From Bugula neritina (Eukaryota; Bryozoa; Gymnolaemata; Cheilostomatida; Bugulidae), in contig OZ037765.1 of NCBI GenBank assembly GCA_964035545.1, forward strand, positions 10,720,698-10,784,697: 64,000 nucleotides of DNA, in the 5' to 3' direction. The notes below the pieces were generated by a model. The model was not told where the DNA came from, did not search any database, and was given only the letters and a program-made list of their open reading frames with translations. Positions 24,178-36,000 of the stretch are shown piece after piece (the stretch's first letter is position 1; each line of letters starts with the position of its first letter). Position numbers and translations under genes: made by a program.

Positions 24178-25196
24178 TTATAAATTAAAAGTAGGAATTA
24201 CCATCACAATATTGTCTTCTTGTGAAGCGAATTTCTCTTTTTTAAGAACCGTTGGAGGTGATCTTGGGGTAGTGCCGAGCAACTCTTTCGAGTCTTGTTG
24301 AGTTGTGCTGGATGGCTCTACAAAAATGATGTATGCAAGCATTGTACATAACAGTTGTTGGTGCAATTTTGTTGTAGACTTTGACTTTATTTTGGGTAAC
24401 TAACAAGACAAGCTAATATTAGCATGTTAGATGCACACATTTCCACTTACACAGTTATCATCATTGTATGCGAATTTTTAGAGTAATTGAGTTTATTTTG
24501 TAACTAGTATTACTAGAGGCAGATTGTTAAATATAACAAATAGAAAACTTGCTGCATTGAACATCGTAATGCGCTTATAATTTTATTTGCTATATAAATG
24601 CTATATAGAAATAATAGGGCATAGTTAGGTGCTTGAAACATGGCAACAATAAGCAGGCTGGATGTAATATTTTAAAACTTTCTTATAGTTAATGACAGAT
24701 TACCTTCAGTTGAAGTCGTTTTAAGCAACTCAGTGGTTGGAGTTGACTTTGTGGTGGAGAGAGACAAAGTTTTCAGCATTTCTCTGACAGAAACTTGTGA
24801 TGACCTCGTGACTATATGCTCTGTAACGTTGTTTGCTCTTTGTGAAAGCTGTGTGGTTCTGTTGACCAAATCAGTCTTTGCCGGTGCAGTACTCTTTCCT
24901 CTGGTAGTCTTTACAGCACATTTGCAAACTCTAGGGAATATTTTTAACATGGTGTGTGCTGGTGCTAGAGATGTGGTGGTAGTCGAGCTGTTGCTATGCA
25001 GCTCCATCATAGATTTTTTTGCTATGTTATCGGTAACTTTGACAGACTTAGTTGTATTCTCCTGGTTAGTTATAGAATTAAATCCATGGCTGCTGCTTCC
25101 GAGTTTCAAAGAATTTAGTTGTAAGCTACTTGTGTATGAACTTACAAATGCTGAACAAGAAATTAACAACTTTGTAATAATTTTCCACATAGTCAT
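24178..25196 (-). CDS. Hypothetical Ser/Thr-rich secreted protein
   Basis: Two exons, 24704-25196 and 24178-24317, join in phase (ACT GAA G|AG CCA) to give 210 residues. The N-terminus MTMWKIITKLLISCSAFVSS looks like a signal peptide. The rest is low in hydrophobics and rich in Ser, Thr, Asn and Lys, including runs such as SNSSTTTTS and LSTTKSTPTTELLKTTSTE that would be O-glycosylation substrates. I recognise no domain. It starts about 210 bases after the stop of the TMEM249-like gene on the same strand. The second exon may have a further splice at NIVM|GTAATT; read straight through it stops after IPTFNL. It could be a fast-evolving secreted or mucin-like gene, or a chance long ORF. Confidence 0.4.
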
Positions 25197-25407
25197 ATTG
25201 TAATTTAGTTCTTACTATATTTATATAATTTTATTTAATTGGCACAAAATAAAAGAATTCTTACATTTCCCAACATTGGTTAAGGTTAATTGAAAAGCTG
25301 AATCATGCTATTGTATGACATAAAGTTAGAATGCTTGAAATGTTAACAATGGAATAAGTATGAGATGCTGTTTGTAAAGTTTTGCTCAGTTATATTTTCA
25401 TATCAAC

Positions 25408-28400
25408 TTATAAAGACAATTCTGAGGCAACCACAATATCAGGGAGTCTCTGTGTTTCAGTTGTTACTCTGGTTGCATAAGGCTGTTGGTTCATAAGGTC
25501 TAGAGTAAGGCGGTGGACTTTTTGTGGACACCTGTGGCGAATTTTATGTAGCCGACTAACCTGCAAGCAGTATATCATTGGGCTATAACTTTACAATGCT
25601 TGGGATGCATACAATGGCAGTAAATGATGATACAAAGGTTAATGAAGAGGCATGAGTTAGGCTTTATATATCTTTTGTTATGTTTCCGTTTTTATCATAG
25701 AAGTTTCCCCAGAAAATTAAAAAATTAGCTCAAAAGTTTGAAACATATATAGTAAAAGTATTGAAAAGTTGCATTGTATTTGTAATAAAAATGATCGCTA
25801 TGCTCAAGTATTGCTGTTCAATTAAATTTCAATTTGCTAATTAGTTTTTATTGAACACGAAGTTTGTTAATGATGCAACACATCAAACTTTAGTCATGGA
25901 AAAGATGCAGCATATAGCATATCGCACATTAACTAAGCGGATAAGCATTGCTAAAATAATATAATCAATATTTCTGTGTAAAACACTTTCACAGCACAAA
26001 TAAGCTCTTTAGTCACTTCTTTTCCTGAATGCTTCTGAACCGGGTTGCTACACACAGGTTTCATATTTAATTTATAATTGAGTAGTAATAGAGCATTTTA
26101 GACACTTATATTATTGCTCCACTAGTTATAGTAAATTAGTTGACATTTCATGTAAGAGCAGTTTTCACAACTCACATTTTGAATGTCAAAGAAATTTATA
26201 TCCAGTCTTTTAGCTATTTTCATTCCCAGAGTTCTCATAGCAGAATAATTTGTAGAATTTTCTAAACAGACAAAATCATGCATTAGTAGTAACTAGAAAA
26301 CTTATAATTAAGTTAGGTTTTCCAATATATGTTGAGGCCCAAACCTAAATATTATTACAAAAAAAAACAATTTTGTCTAAAGAAAATGATTAATCTATGG
26401 TTAATAGTAGTTATAATAATTATTGTAAAAAAATTTAAAAACTAAGTTTTGAATTATATGAAATAAATGACATAATTAGTTATTGATATGCTGAAATCAT
26501 AAACAGTATTGAAACTCTAAATGACTCTACACAACAGTTCAGCTACTACCTCACTATACACTTGGTTAGAGAATACAATGAGTTTAAATGACTGCTGATA
26601 CAAATGTTTTGCCTGCAGACCAATTTTCACCTCTAGCTTAAAAAATAGGCAGTTTCTTTGCTAGCAGAGTTTATAAAAATCACAAGAGCTGTCATAGGTT
26701 GTCATTGTTATCTCACCGAAAGTCAATATTATTTTTTAAAAAAAATAATTTTTTAAAGATAATATAAAATGAGTTGGTAAAAAAATACATATCCAATTGT
26801 GCATTTTTTGTTTATATTTGGGAAACAATCACAAATATTAATTATAACTGGTACTTACTAGACAAATCATAAGGTTCAATTCCATATCCGTCTAGCACTA
26901 ACTTTACCAGTATTCTATCATCACTGGCGACTTGTTTGGAGAGCCTGATGTAAATGTTATGAAAGTGACTTTCTTTGGCCAACTTGTCTCCAATAAAAAA
27001 CTGATATATTTGCCGATCAGCGATGAGCACGTATGTCCTTTGGTTGTAGTAGTTGCATATTCGGTATATCAGGACAATGTATACAAAGACATTCATCACC
27101 TGTAAATTGCAATTAATTATATTATACATTGGACAGTTGCTTCTTCTTTGTTTATACAAACTCTTGTTAACATTAGATTATGTTTAACTAATTGCAAACA
27201 TTGAAGAAATGCTTTGAAAGATAGAAACCGCTAATTTGATTTAACTTTGTATAATATTGTGCTAGCAATTACTTTTGGATGAAAGATAGCTTATTATAGT
27301 TATTGCCATGCAATTAGTCATATAGATGTATATTTTATTAAAAAAATCTTTACTTGCTGAAAACAGTTATGTCACTTAAAAATCTATGAAAATGGCGTGA
27401 TAAGAAATACAGGTTGGGCTCGAATAATACCACAATAAATTAGTTACTTTCAATTGAATTATTATAATTTTCTAAGCCATTTTTAGTCTTGCGAAATCCA
27501 AATGTATTGCAAGTAAATTAGACTTACTCTAGGCCTAACATGTCAACATTGTAATTTGCATAAACAATTTTATTTGCCAATATCACAATTTTTTACACTT
27601 CTGCCAAAAAACTTACCAAGACATTTTGTTCTTCAGAAACAAAGAGCAGGAAATAGGCGGCAATTAAGGTATTGACGAAAAGTATAGCCAATGCATAATA
27701 GAATTTGACAACTCGAGTTTTGAGCTGGTATACATTGCTCTTCATTTCTTTAAAAGGCCAGAATGGATTCTTTTTAATTTCATTGAGAACCTGTAAATAT
27801 AATGTCAACAAATATATACGATTAGGGCAATAATAAATTCTAGTATAAATGGGAAAATTTTATAAGGCCTGTATAATGAAAGAAGTAAATTACATCTTAT
27901 GGTATTATAATTATTTATAGCAAATACAATATAAGATATTATTTATATAATTTTATTTGAATCAACATAAAAGCAGTTGCATGAAATAATAATGCATAGC
28001 AGTCAAAAATATTTTTTGTAAAACAATGATAGCTGCACAAATACTCTACACAAATCAATGTTGGAAAAGGAATCTATCCTGTTGTTGTTTTGCCTCTTCA
28101 CACTATTTCCACTTTTTCAATGCCTTATCATTTATTAGGCATTGTTTTGTAAGTCTAATTTTTTGCTGAAATTTAGGGAAGGCAAATTTTTGTATTTTGT
28201 ACTCGATAACTAATCAATTTTATAGTTCAAAATATTTTCTTTTTTCTTGTTTTTTGAGTAGTAAAGCAGTTCAAATCAATGATACAACCTTATTTTTTAG
28301 TTTTAGCATTTCAAATTTGCACATATTTAAAAGATAATGTATAATAATAAACTTTATCGTAGCATATTTCAGCTATAGGTAACTAAATTGCTTTCAAATG

Positions 28401-28944
28401 GTTCAGAATTGTCTCCTCATTCCACCAAATGCCCTTCAATAATTGTTATTCCTTTATATACAATGACCATAGTTGTGCTATCAATCGCTGCTTTCCTTTT
28501 TTCAATTTTCTTCTGTGACATGACATGGGCTCAAACTATGATCATGAAGAGCGTCATGTGTTGCCATATACCACTGTCTGGTTAGGCTATATGGCAGCCA
28601 TTGTATTTTTTAAACTATACTTATATGTCTTAGATTTCATTTACTAATGCAGCTGTATTATTTATTTTAAAAACCTTCAAATTTTCAAGCAGGGTTCTCT
28701 TTCAGATGCCCATTTGTGCACAGCATTCATGCTCTTAGACATCTTGAACTTTCACTTGTTAGCCCAAGTGACTTACCTGTATTTCTAAGATGGAAAAACC
28801 CAAAAACATATTCAATTGAATAAGTTATTGCTCTGCTATATATAGCTCTGTTCTATATGATGACCAAGAAAGAGTAGATAGCATAAAAAGTTGTCTTACC
28901 AATTCCTCAGGTTGTCTCCGACCAAGTAATGCCTTGATCCCCAT
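25408..28944 (-). CDS. TMEM249: TMEM249-like protein (CatSper channel auxiliary subunit family)
   Basis: Five exons on the minus strand: 28900-28944, 27617-27790, 26859-27099, 26176-26261, 25408-25560. They total 233 codons including the stop, 232 residues, close to the roughly 235 residues I recall for human TMEM249. Order of parts: short N-terminus (MGIKALLGRRQPEEL), an NPFWPF motif, a first hydrophobic segment (YYALAILFVNTLIAAYFLLF), a second (VMNVFVYIVLIY), then a soluble domain with IADRQIYQFFIG, RTLGMKIAKRLDINFFD and a basic C-terminus. TMEM249 is an auxiliary subunit of the sperm Ca2+ channel complex in mammals (established). Identification rests on length, two-helix topology and these motifs by recall, so another small membrane family cannot be excluded. 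Poly(A) signal (TTTATT on +) at 25230-25235. Confidence 0.65.
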
Positions 28945-30006
28945 TCTTTAGACACCTTGTTTAAATCAAAGCTCAATTTATATTGTTTGCCAAAGCAAAG
29001 TTAAGATTCTACAGATTCATTATTTAATGAAGATTTACTTTTAGTTGATTAAAAAAATTGTAATAATCCAGTTTTTCATTATGCTAACAATATCTTTATT
29101 GTTGAATTTTATGAAAAATTTTGTTGGACAAAAAAATAATGTGCTATTGTTGAACGCGAACTCACGAAATTTATGTTAATAATTTCATTATTTAATTTTT
29201 TTGCATTGCGTATTTACATTATATTTACATGCTTTTATGTCCTCCTTATAAAAATATATGAAAATGTATTGTCACGGTGTAGTTTTAAATCTTTCACACA
29301 ATATATACAAAATGTGAACAACTTTCACTTTTTTTATCCTGTATTGCTTATGTACTATAACCTTAATTTATCATGATTTTAATAATAGTTATCTTTAAAA
29401 GTTTAAACTTTTTATGAATGTGTATAAGTTGTATACTTCATTCAAAGTTACAAATGGCATCTTTGCAATTTATATAATAACAGTTACATAAATAATGATA
29501 ACAGAGCTTTTGTGCAAAACATGATTTCAACCAACTATTTTGCAACTTTCTTTTAATATTTGTAGTGCTCATGCCTACACAACTAATAACGCAATAAATA
29601 AAAAGCATTAAACATATTATTGCAGCCCTAATTCAATGTATTGCATTCACAATGACAGCAAATAATAATACAAGGTTTTCAGACAACAGCAATAATTAGC
29701 ATAATTTGAAATTTGTTAAACATCAACAGTGAAAAAATAGGTGAATCTTTGAACGACTTAAAATATTACTTGAAAAGACACATAAGTCATGGAATCCTCA
29801 TATTTTGTGTTGGGTGGAAGACGGGGATATACATCACAATAATTATGGTGTATACTGACACTGGGCCTCAGTCTATATTGAGTATACACTGATGTCAATT
29901 TTATCACTAGCTTGGGTTACTACATCTATGCTGCTTCACTACTAACACAGTCATTATAATGTCAACTTTATAGAGAGTTGCCAGCTAAAGTATAAGCTAT
30001 CGCTAA
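28945..30006. other. Intergenic region between the lamin-tail gene and the TMEM249-like gene
   Basis: About 1 kb, strongly AT-rich, between the 3' end of the lamin-tail gene and the start of the TMEM249-like gene (both minus strand). It should contain the promoter of the latter. A small imperfect inverted repeat (GTGTATACTGA / AGTATACAC) is near 29850-29890. No ORF I would support. Confidence 0.6.
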
Positions 30007-33000
30007 CTAGCTCAATGTTGGGGTGTATTTTCTCATTGGAGCACTGCCCATCCGGTGTCCACTAGCACTGTGAAGTTGTCTTCTTTCTGTCAAATACCAA
30101 AGGTAATACGTTTATGTTACTCTATATTGATGACATAAGCTTAAAGTAAGTTAGCAATTTATTTAAATCAATGATTGCTAGAGTATTTTAGTAGTAGGTA
30201 TTGTTTTAATGTCTAAAACATTGAAAACGTCTAAATAGAACGTGAGCAACATCTATCAAGGCTGAAACAAGAATACTGCGCAAGTTTAAAACTTCAGAGC
30301 AGTAGTAAATTTTTCCTCACCTGTAAATCTTTTGGACATCAAAGATGACTTTGGCCTGATAGCTTTGGCAGCATTGGGCTCAACTTTGGCGCAGTTTCTT
30401 TCATTACTGAAAATCAGTTAGAAATTATTATCGATAGGCAAACAACTATTTGTACCAAATGTTTTCATAATGTGCTGAGATTTAGACAATTCTTTCTTCT
30501 GTTATTAGATAAAAACTGTTAGAGCATTATATGATGGAACAGGTCTACTAAAGTTGCGTTTATACCTCTGCTGAAAAAGTACCGAGTTTAAGTTAATAAT
30601 GCTTGTCCAGGTACCCCTTTATAGTCAAACTGAAACTCCTTGAAATCATATTGATGCGGCTGCTCACTTTCTGAAATTGAAATTTGACTCGCATAATAGC
30701 TATTTGATGCCCTTTGTAAACGTCGTGAATTAGTGAAGCGGAAAGCATAAAAGCGATAATTGAAAAGGCGTAGGCTATATAATTATAACCGTATAAGTAC
30801 GTTGTCTAATCGCCAAAGTAATAACTAAATAACGATGTTTACAAGGAGTTATTACTCCTATTCTAAAATTGGCCGATTAAGTTATCACAGTACAAAAATT
30901 TCAACGAGTGCCTTTTACAATGCAATGCAACTCGGAGAAATTTCAACCCGGCCAAATTGAATTTTTGACCGAAAATCGTGAAGGTATAAACGCAACTTTA
31001 ATTTTTATAAAAAGAAAAAGAAATTATTTTATAAACTGAATATTTGTACAATATCTTACACCATAATAATATTTTGTTAGTGTAATACAAAAAATTTAAA
31101 CAGTGTAGAACAACAAACAAAACAATATACTAAACTCATAAATAATTGTTTCAATTCTAAACAAGATAACTTATATAACAGCAAAAGAAAAACTATTGCA
31201 TTTAAAATAGCATGAGTTAAACACTTGCTATGTTGAATTTATTGGTGGCAGTTTGTGGGGCGGGCGTGTAGAGATGGAGCGCTTATACTTAACACAATCT
31301 CTCAACCTGGGACACACAAGTACAGCTACATTGTGCATATCAGATGTCATGTTTTGTGTTACTTTTCAACTCTTTTCTTATTTACAACATCACATGCATC
31401 TCTGGCTTTAACACCAGTTTATAATAAGACTTTTAGCTAGAGGCATTTTAAAACCTCCGTTGAAAAGAATAAACTTTTGTTTGCACTAAAAATAGCAATA
31501 GGCAGGGAAAAGTATAACAAAACAATTTCATCAAAGTTCTTTCAAAAATTGTCAATTTATTTTATGAGTGTAAGCTTGATTTTTTTGGATAAAGATATTA
31601 GTAAGACATTAAAGGGAGCAGCTGTGATCTATAATCTAGTAATTAGAGCACTGGCTTAGTAGACACAATGTAAGTAGTTTGAATCCAAGTAAAGTCTATT
31701 GGTGATGTTAGAAAGGGCATTCAGTCAAAACTGCTCTTTTTCCACAATAAAAAACAAGTCCCTAGCTTGCCTTTAATACCCTTTTCACCAGGGGTTCTAA
31801 CAGAGATATAGACATAAACCCACCTACCCACCCAATCATAAAACATTAGCCTGATTAGATATTCTATGTATATAAAGGAAGACCAAAGCGTCTATCATCG
31901 TCATGCCAGCATAAGTTTTGAAGCACTTCAATAATATGCAAAATTTCTAAGAAAAGACTTAGTAAATTTAAATCAAACCTTTTCAGATAGAGTGGATGAG
32001 AGTTCTCAGACTCAGAAACAGCACCTTTGTTAGAATGAGTATGAGACGTACTACCAGGCAGCACTGTAGCATTTATCACCGAAGAACTTGGACTAGAGTC
32101 TTCATACCCAGAGCTGTGTTTGTGTGGAGCATTTATCCAAGCCACAGCCTAAATAAATAAACAGATCTCAGTTAGAGTGAGAGTTTCAAAAGTAATCACA
32201 TTAATGAGGTGGTATGCTTCCAATTGTATGAGGTATCTTTTCATTACCTAATGCATGCCAATATTATATAACAAAGATTTCAGACTAATTGAGAGTTGTC
32301 TACTCAAAATTATGCTAATCCTTGTGGTTTGTTTTATCAACATAACAAAGCTGTCCTAGTGTTAAGTCTCACTTTATGAAAATATTCTCTTGTTGTTTAT
32401 TTTTGTGTTGACTGCTAACATAGAAATTAAAAATAAACTGCTACCTTTTCCTTTCTATTTTTTTATAAAAGAATTAATAAAATCTAAAATCAGCTGATGT
32501 TTTCAAACATGGTACGTTGTGACAGCCGTAAAATTAGTTACTTAAAAACTCACAGAACAAGCTACATTTATCTTGGTAAAAAAATAGCAGTATGGGTTTG
32601 ATTTTTTATTTCGTAGATGGAGCATTTTTCAAAGCAAATGGCTTATGAGTTGCCAGCATCACAAAAAAACTAATTTGCAATTGTTTTCAAATTGCTTTAT
32701 GATAAAAAAAAACAAACACTTGCCTTCCCCTTGGAGTTACACAAGACTGTTGTACACTCTGGCCCAGTGCCCCACCTCTCTTTCTCCGATCTTACAAACT
32801 GGTTTGGTGGTTGGTGTAGCTCGGCAGAACAAAGGCCTGAAAAGACGGTAATGAAAGACCCGGCTCTGAACGTCAACCTGTCAGGAAAGGTGAACTGACT
32901 AACTGGTATTCCTGAAACGTTTTGACGTATCGAGTACTTCCCAAGCTCAATATCCTAAAATATAACAAATTTATAAATGGTGTATTGTTTACTGTCAAAA

Positions 33001-36000
33001 CATATTTTTATGTTAGAAAAATAAGGCATGCACATATTATTGTGGATATTTTATATCAACCATTGCCTATTACTTTTAGAATAATTATTTTTCTATGAAA
33101 ATTAGCAATTGGTTAGCAACTTGCTATTTCAAAAATTGTCATGCAAAGTCTTATACACACACGCACACACAAGCACACACATATGCAATACACATATGCA
33201 ATACACATATGCAATACACATATGCAATACACATATGCAATACACATATGCAATACACATATGCAATACACATGCATACACAGACAGACAGATTTTATGT
33301 GTGTGCCTGTGCGTGCCTGTGTGTGCTTGTATGTGCCTGTGTGTGTAACATAGAAATAGTTGCAGTACGTGTATGTTCAACAGCTAGTATAACATGGTGA
33401 TAAAACAATTACCATTGAGCCAGAGCTGTTGTATAGTATAGCATATCTTCCATCAGGACTCACTTCATGAATGGTGAGAGACCCCAAAGAGCTGTCAAAG
33501 AGCATTTCAGATCAATAGAATATTATATTTTCATTTATATTATATAATTATAGAATAGAATAGAACACATTATAATATTATTCATACCATTATAAAATAC
33601 AATACACTATATTATATAATTTATATTATCCTAGCCAACAATATACATGTAACCCCTATTAAATCTTTTATATAATTATATAATAAGAATAGATCAATAT
33701 AGTATATTTTAATTATCTTTTATTATTGTAAAATAGAACACGTTGTTAAAATTATTTGCATTATCGTATAATATAACATGTATATTATTAAAGAATAGAA
33801 TGTGTTATAATCCATACACTGATAAAATCCAATATATTATATTACTACTTATACTATAATAATTATGTATTGAAAGCACAATATTGTCATGATAACACCT
33901 ATAACAAAAGTATTGCAATGGTCATTTCAATGCTTAATGAAGGCATTTCAAATAATTGGAGATGTAATGTTGTATAGTCAAAATGCTATACATATGCATT
34001 GCAGTTTATCCTCAACCAAGCACCCAATTTACTAAAGAAAAAAAAAGTATACGCACCTCTTGGGCATAGAATTTGGCAGCTTTCCTGACAGACAGCTTCT
34101 GGTTCCTGCACGTTGAGATGCAGAATATACTCTTTCATAGCCTGGTTTCTGCTCAAACAGCTCTCTGAAGTAACTCTTCCCTTTACCGAGCTCTTTAGAC
34201 GGCACCCTATGTTGTTTATTGAGTGTAACCTTAGCACTCCGCCCTGCTGCAATAGGCAAACAATATATCTTCAAACTAAATGCTTCATCAGGTGTTAACA
34301 AAATAGTGCATGTTTTACTTAAATAACTAAAATGGTATAACCATTATTACCCTTATAATTTTGTTGAGCGTGTGGTAGCCTATATACTTTACATGAGTTG
34401 CTAAGTATCAAACACCACAAATCAACTAATGGAATTACACTTTAGATTTAAAAAAGATAAATTTAGAGAATCAGCTACAAGTTGTATGTGAAAAGCACTA
34501 ATTATGTTAAACTAAAGTTTGTAATTAGGTTATAAGTGTGTTTTTGTATTTATGAGCAAATGTTAAATTTTATTATTTACTGTGGGATTCTAGTAAAGAA
34601 ATTATCTAAATAACTTAATTTACTGTTAACTGCTAAATTATATAAGTCATGAGCTCAGACCCATTACATAATATTAGCAAATAACCTTCATCAAATGACT
34701 TACTCAATCTTGATTACAATTCACATGATAATAAGTAATAATTTACATAATTTGACAATATTTTGCACAAATACATCAAATATTCATCACAAATTTATAC
34801 TTTATTCTAGAATGTTTGATGGTGATAGAACTATGTCTACACAAAGCAACATCTGGTGTACAACAGAACTGTATAGGTGAAAGCAGTAGTCACAGCTATA
34901 TGGTAGATCACTAAATACAAACATAATATTTTGTGTTACAAGGTCATGTGATGACATGGTTGTGGGCCACACAAATATGATGATAATATTGGACACATAA
35001 CTCCAATTTTCACAATGCTACGGAAATCTACTGAATTATACTACCTCATCTCTTAACCTGAAATCAAGAAAATGCTGATTAGTAAAACACACATTAATAA
35101 CACAGCTGTTTCTGAGAATATCAATAATAGGTATTAGCATTTGAAAATTACTCGTAATTTTTGTACAGCTATAATATAACTACTGATAATATATGTAAGT
35201 GTGTACAAACAACTAGTTTTATGTGAAGCATTAGATAAGTGCAGCATATGAGAAACCATCTACCAGCTAATTATTGAACCATTTGCAAAATTCAATCAGG
35301 TAATTAGCTGTTTAAGAAGAACAGCATTTCTGCACACAATGTTTATTGCTTGTGGTCATCGAACATCTTGTAATGACAATGTTAAATTAAAATATTGTCA
35401 ATTTAGGCTGTGCAGCGACAACAATATTTTTTAAGGTGCCTTTAGAAAGCATATTAAAGAAAGTAAACAAATTTGCACTAAAATTAGTTGTTAATTATGG
35501 TGAAAATTGTATCAAATAGTTTTGCTTTTCAGTACAAATCAGGTAATGTTTGTAAATGTAACTATTGTAAGCAGAAGAAGTTGCTTAAATAAGCTAAGCT
35601 AAGCTACAGACATGTTGGGTTGTAGACCTACCGGGAGCTGATTGAGCTCTACAGCTCAAGTTTGTATGCTCCTCAGGTATCAGCACCTCGTAACCAGTTG
35701 GTGGTTCATGTTTCTCAGAAGGATTAAACTGAGCATAGTCTATAGCTGGTAGTGGAGAACACAACTCCGAAGACTGAGATGCTTCATCAGAAAAAACTGG
35801 AGCAAATTTGCTGTAATTGCCATTTTGTGTACTTAGGACAGGCTTTCTACAAAGTTATAATTAGCGTATTTCACACAACAAGTGATGCAGATGGTTTCTA
35901 TAAAATGTAATCAGCAAAGATTTAGACACAATAAAATTACAACATACTTCATGTCTTGCTCATACATGTTGTAGTAGGGCAGGTCAATGGTATTAGCAGC

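Noticed and set aside
33095-33400. Long overlapping ORFs on both strands, rich in Thr-His-Met-Gln
   Set aside because: They only translate the 13-bp minisatellite and CA/TG tracts.
35040-35055. 13-nt microexon (GTTAAGAGATGAG) with good splice sites in the lamin-tail gene
   Set aside because: Joining it after exon 35632-35846 gives GGT TAA, an immediate stop; the exon 34057-34246 follows in frame without it. It could be a poison exon but there is no support.
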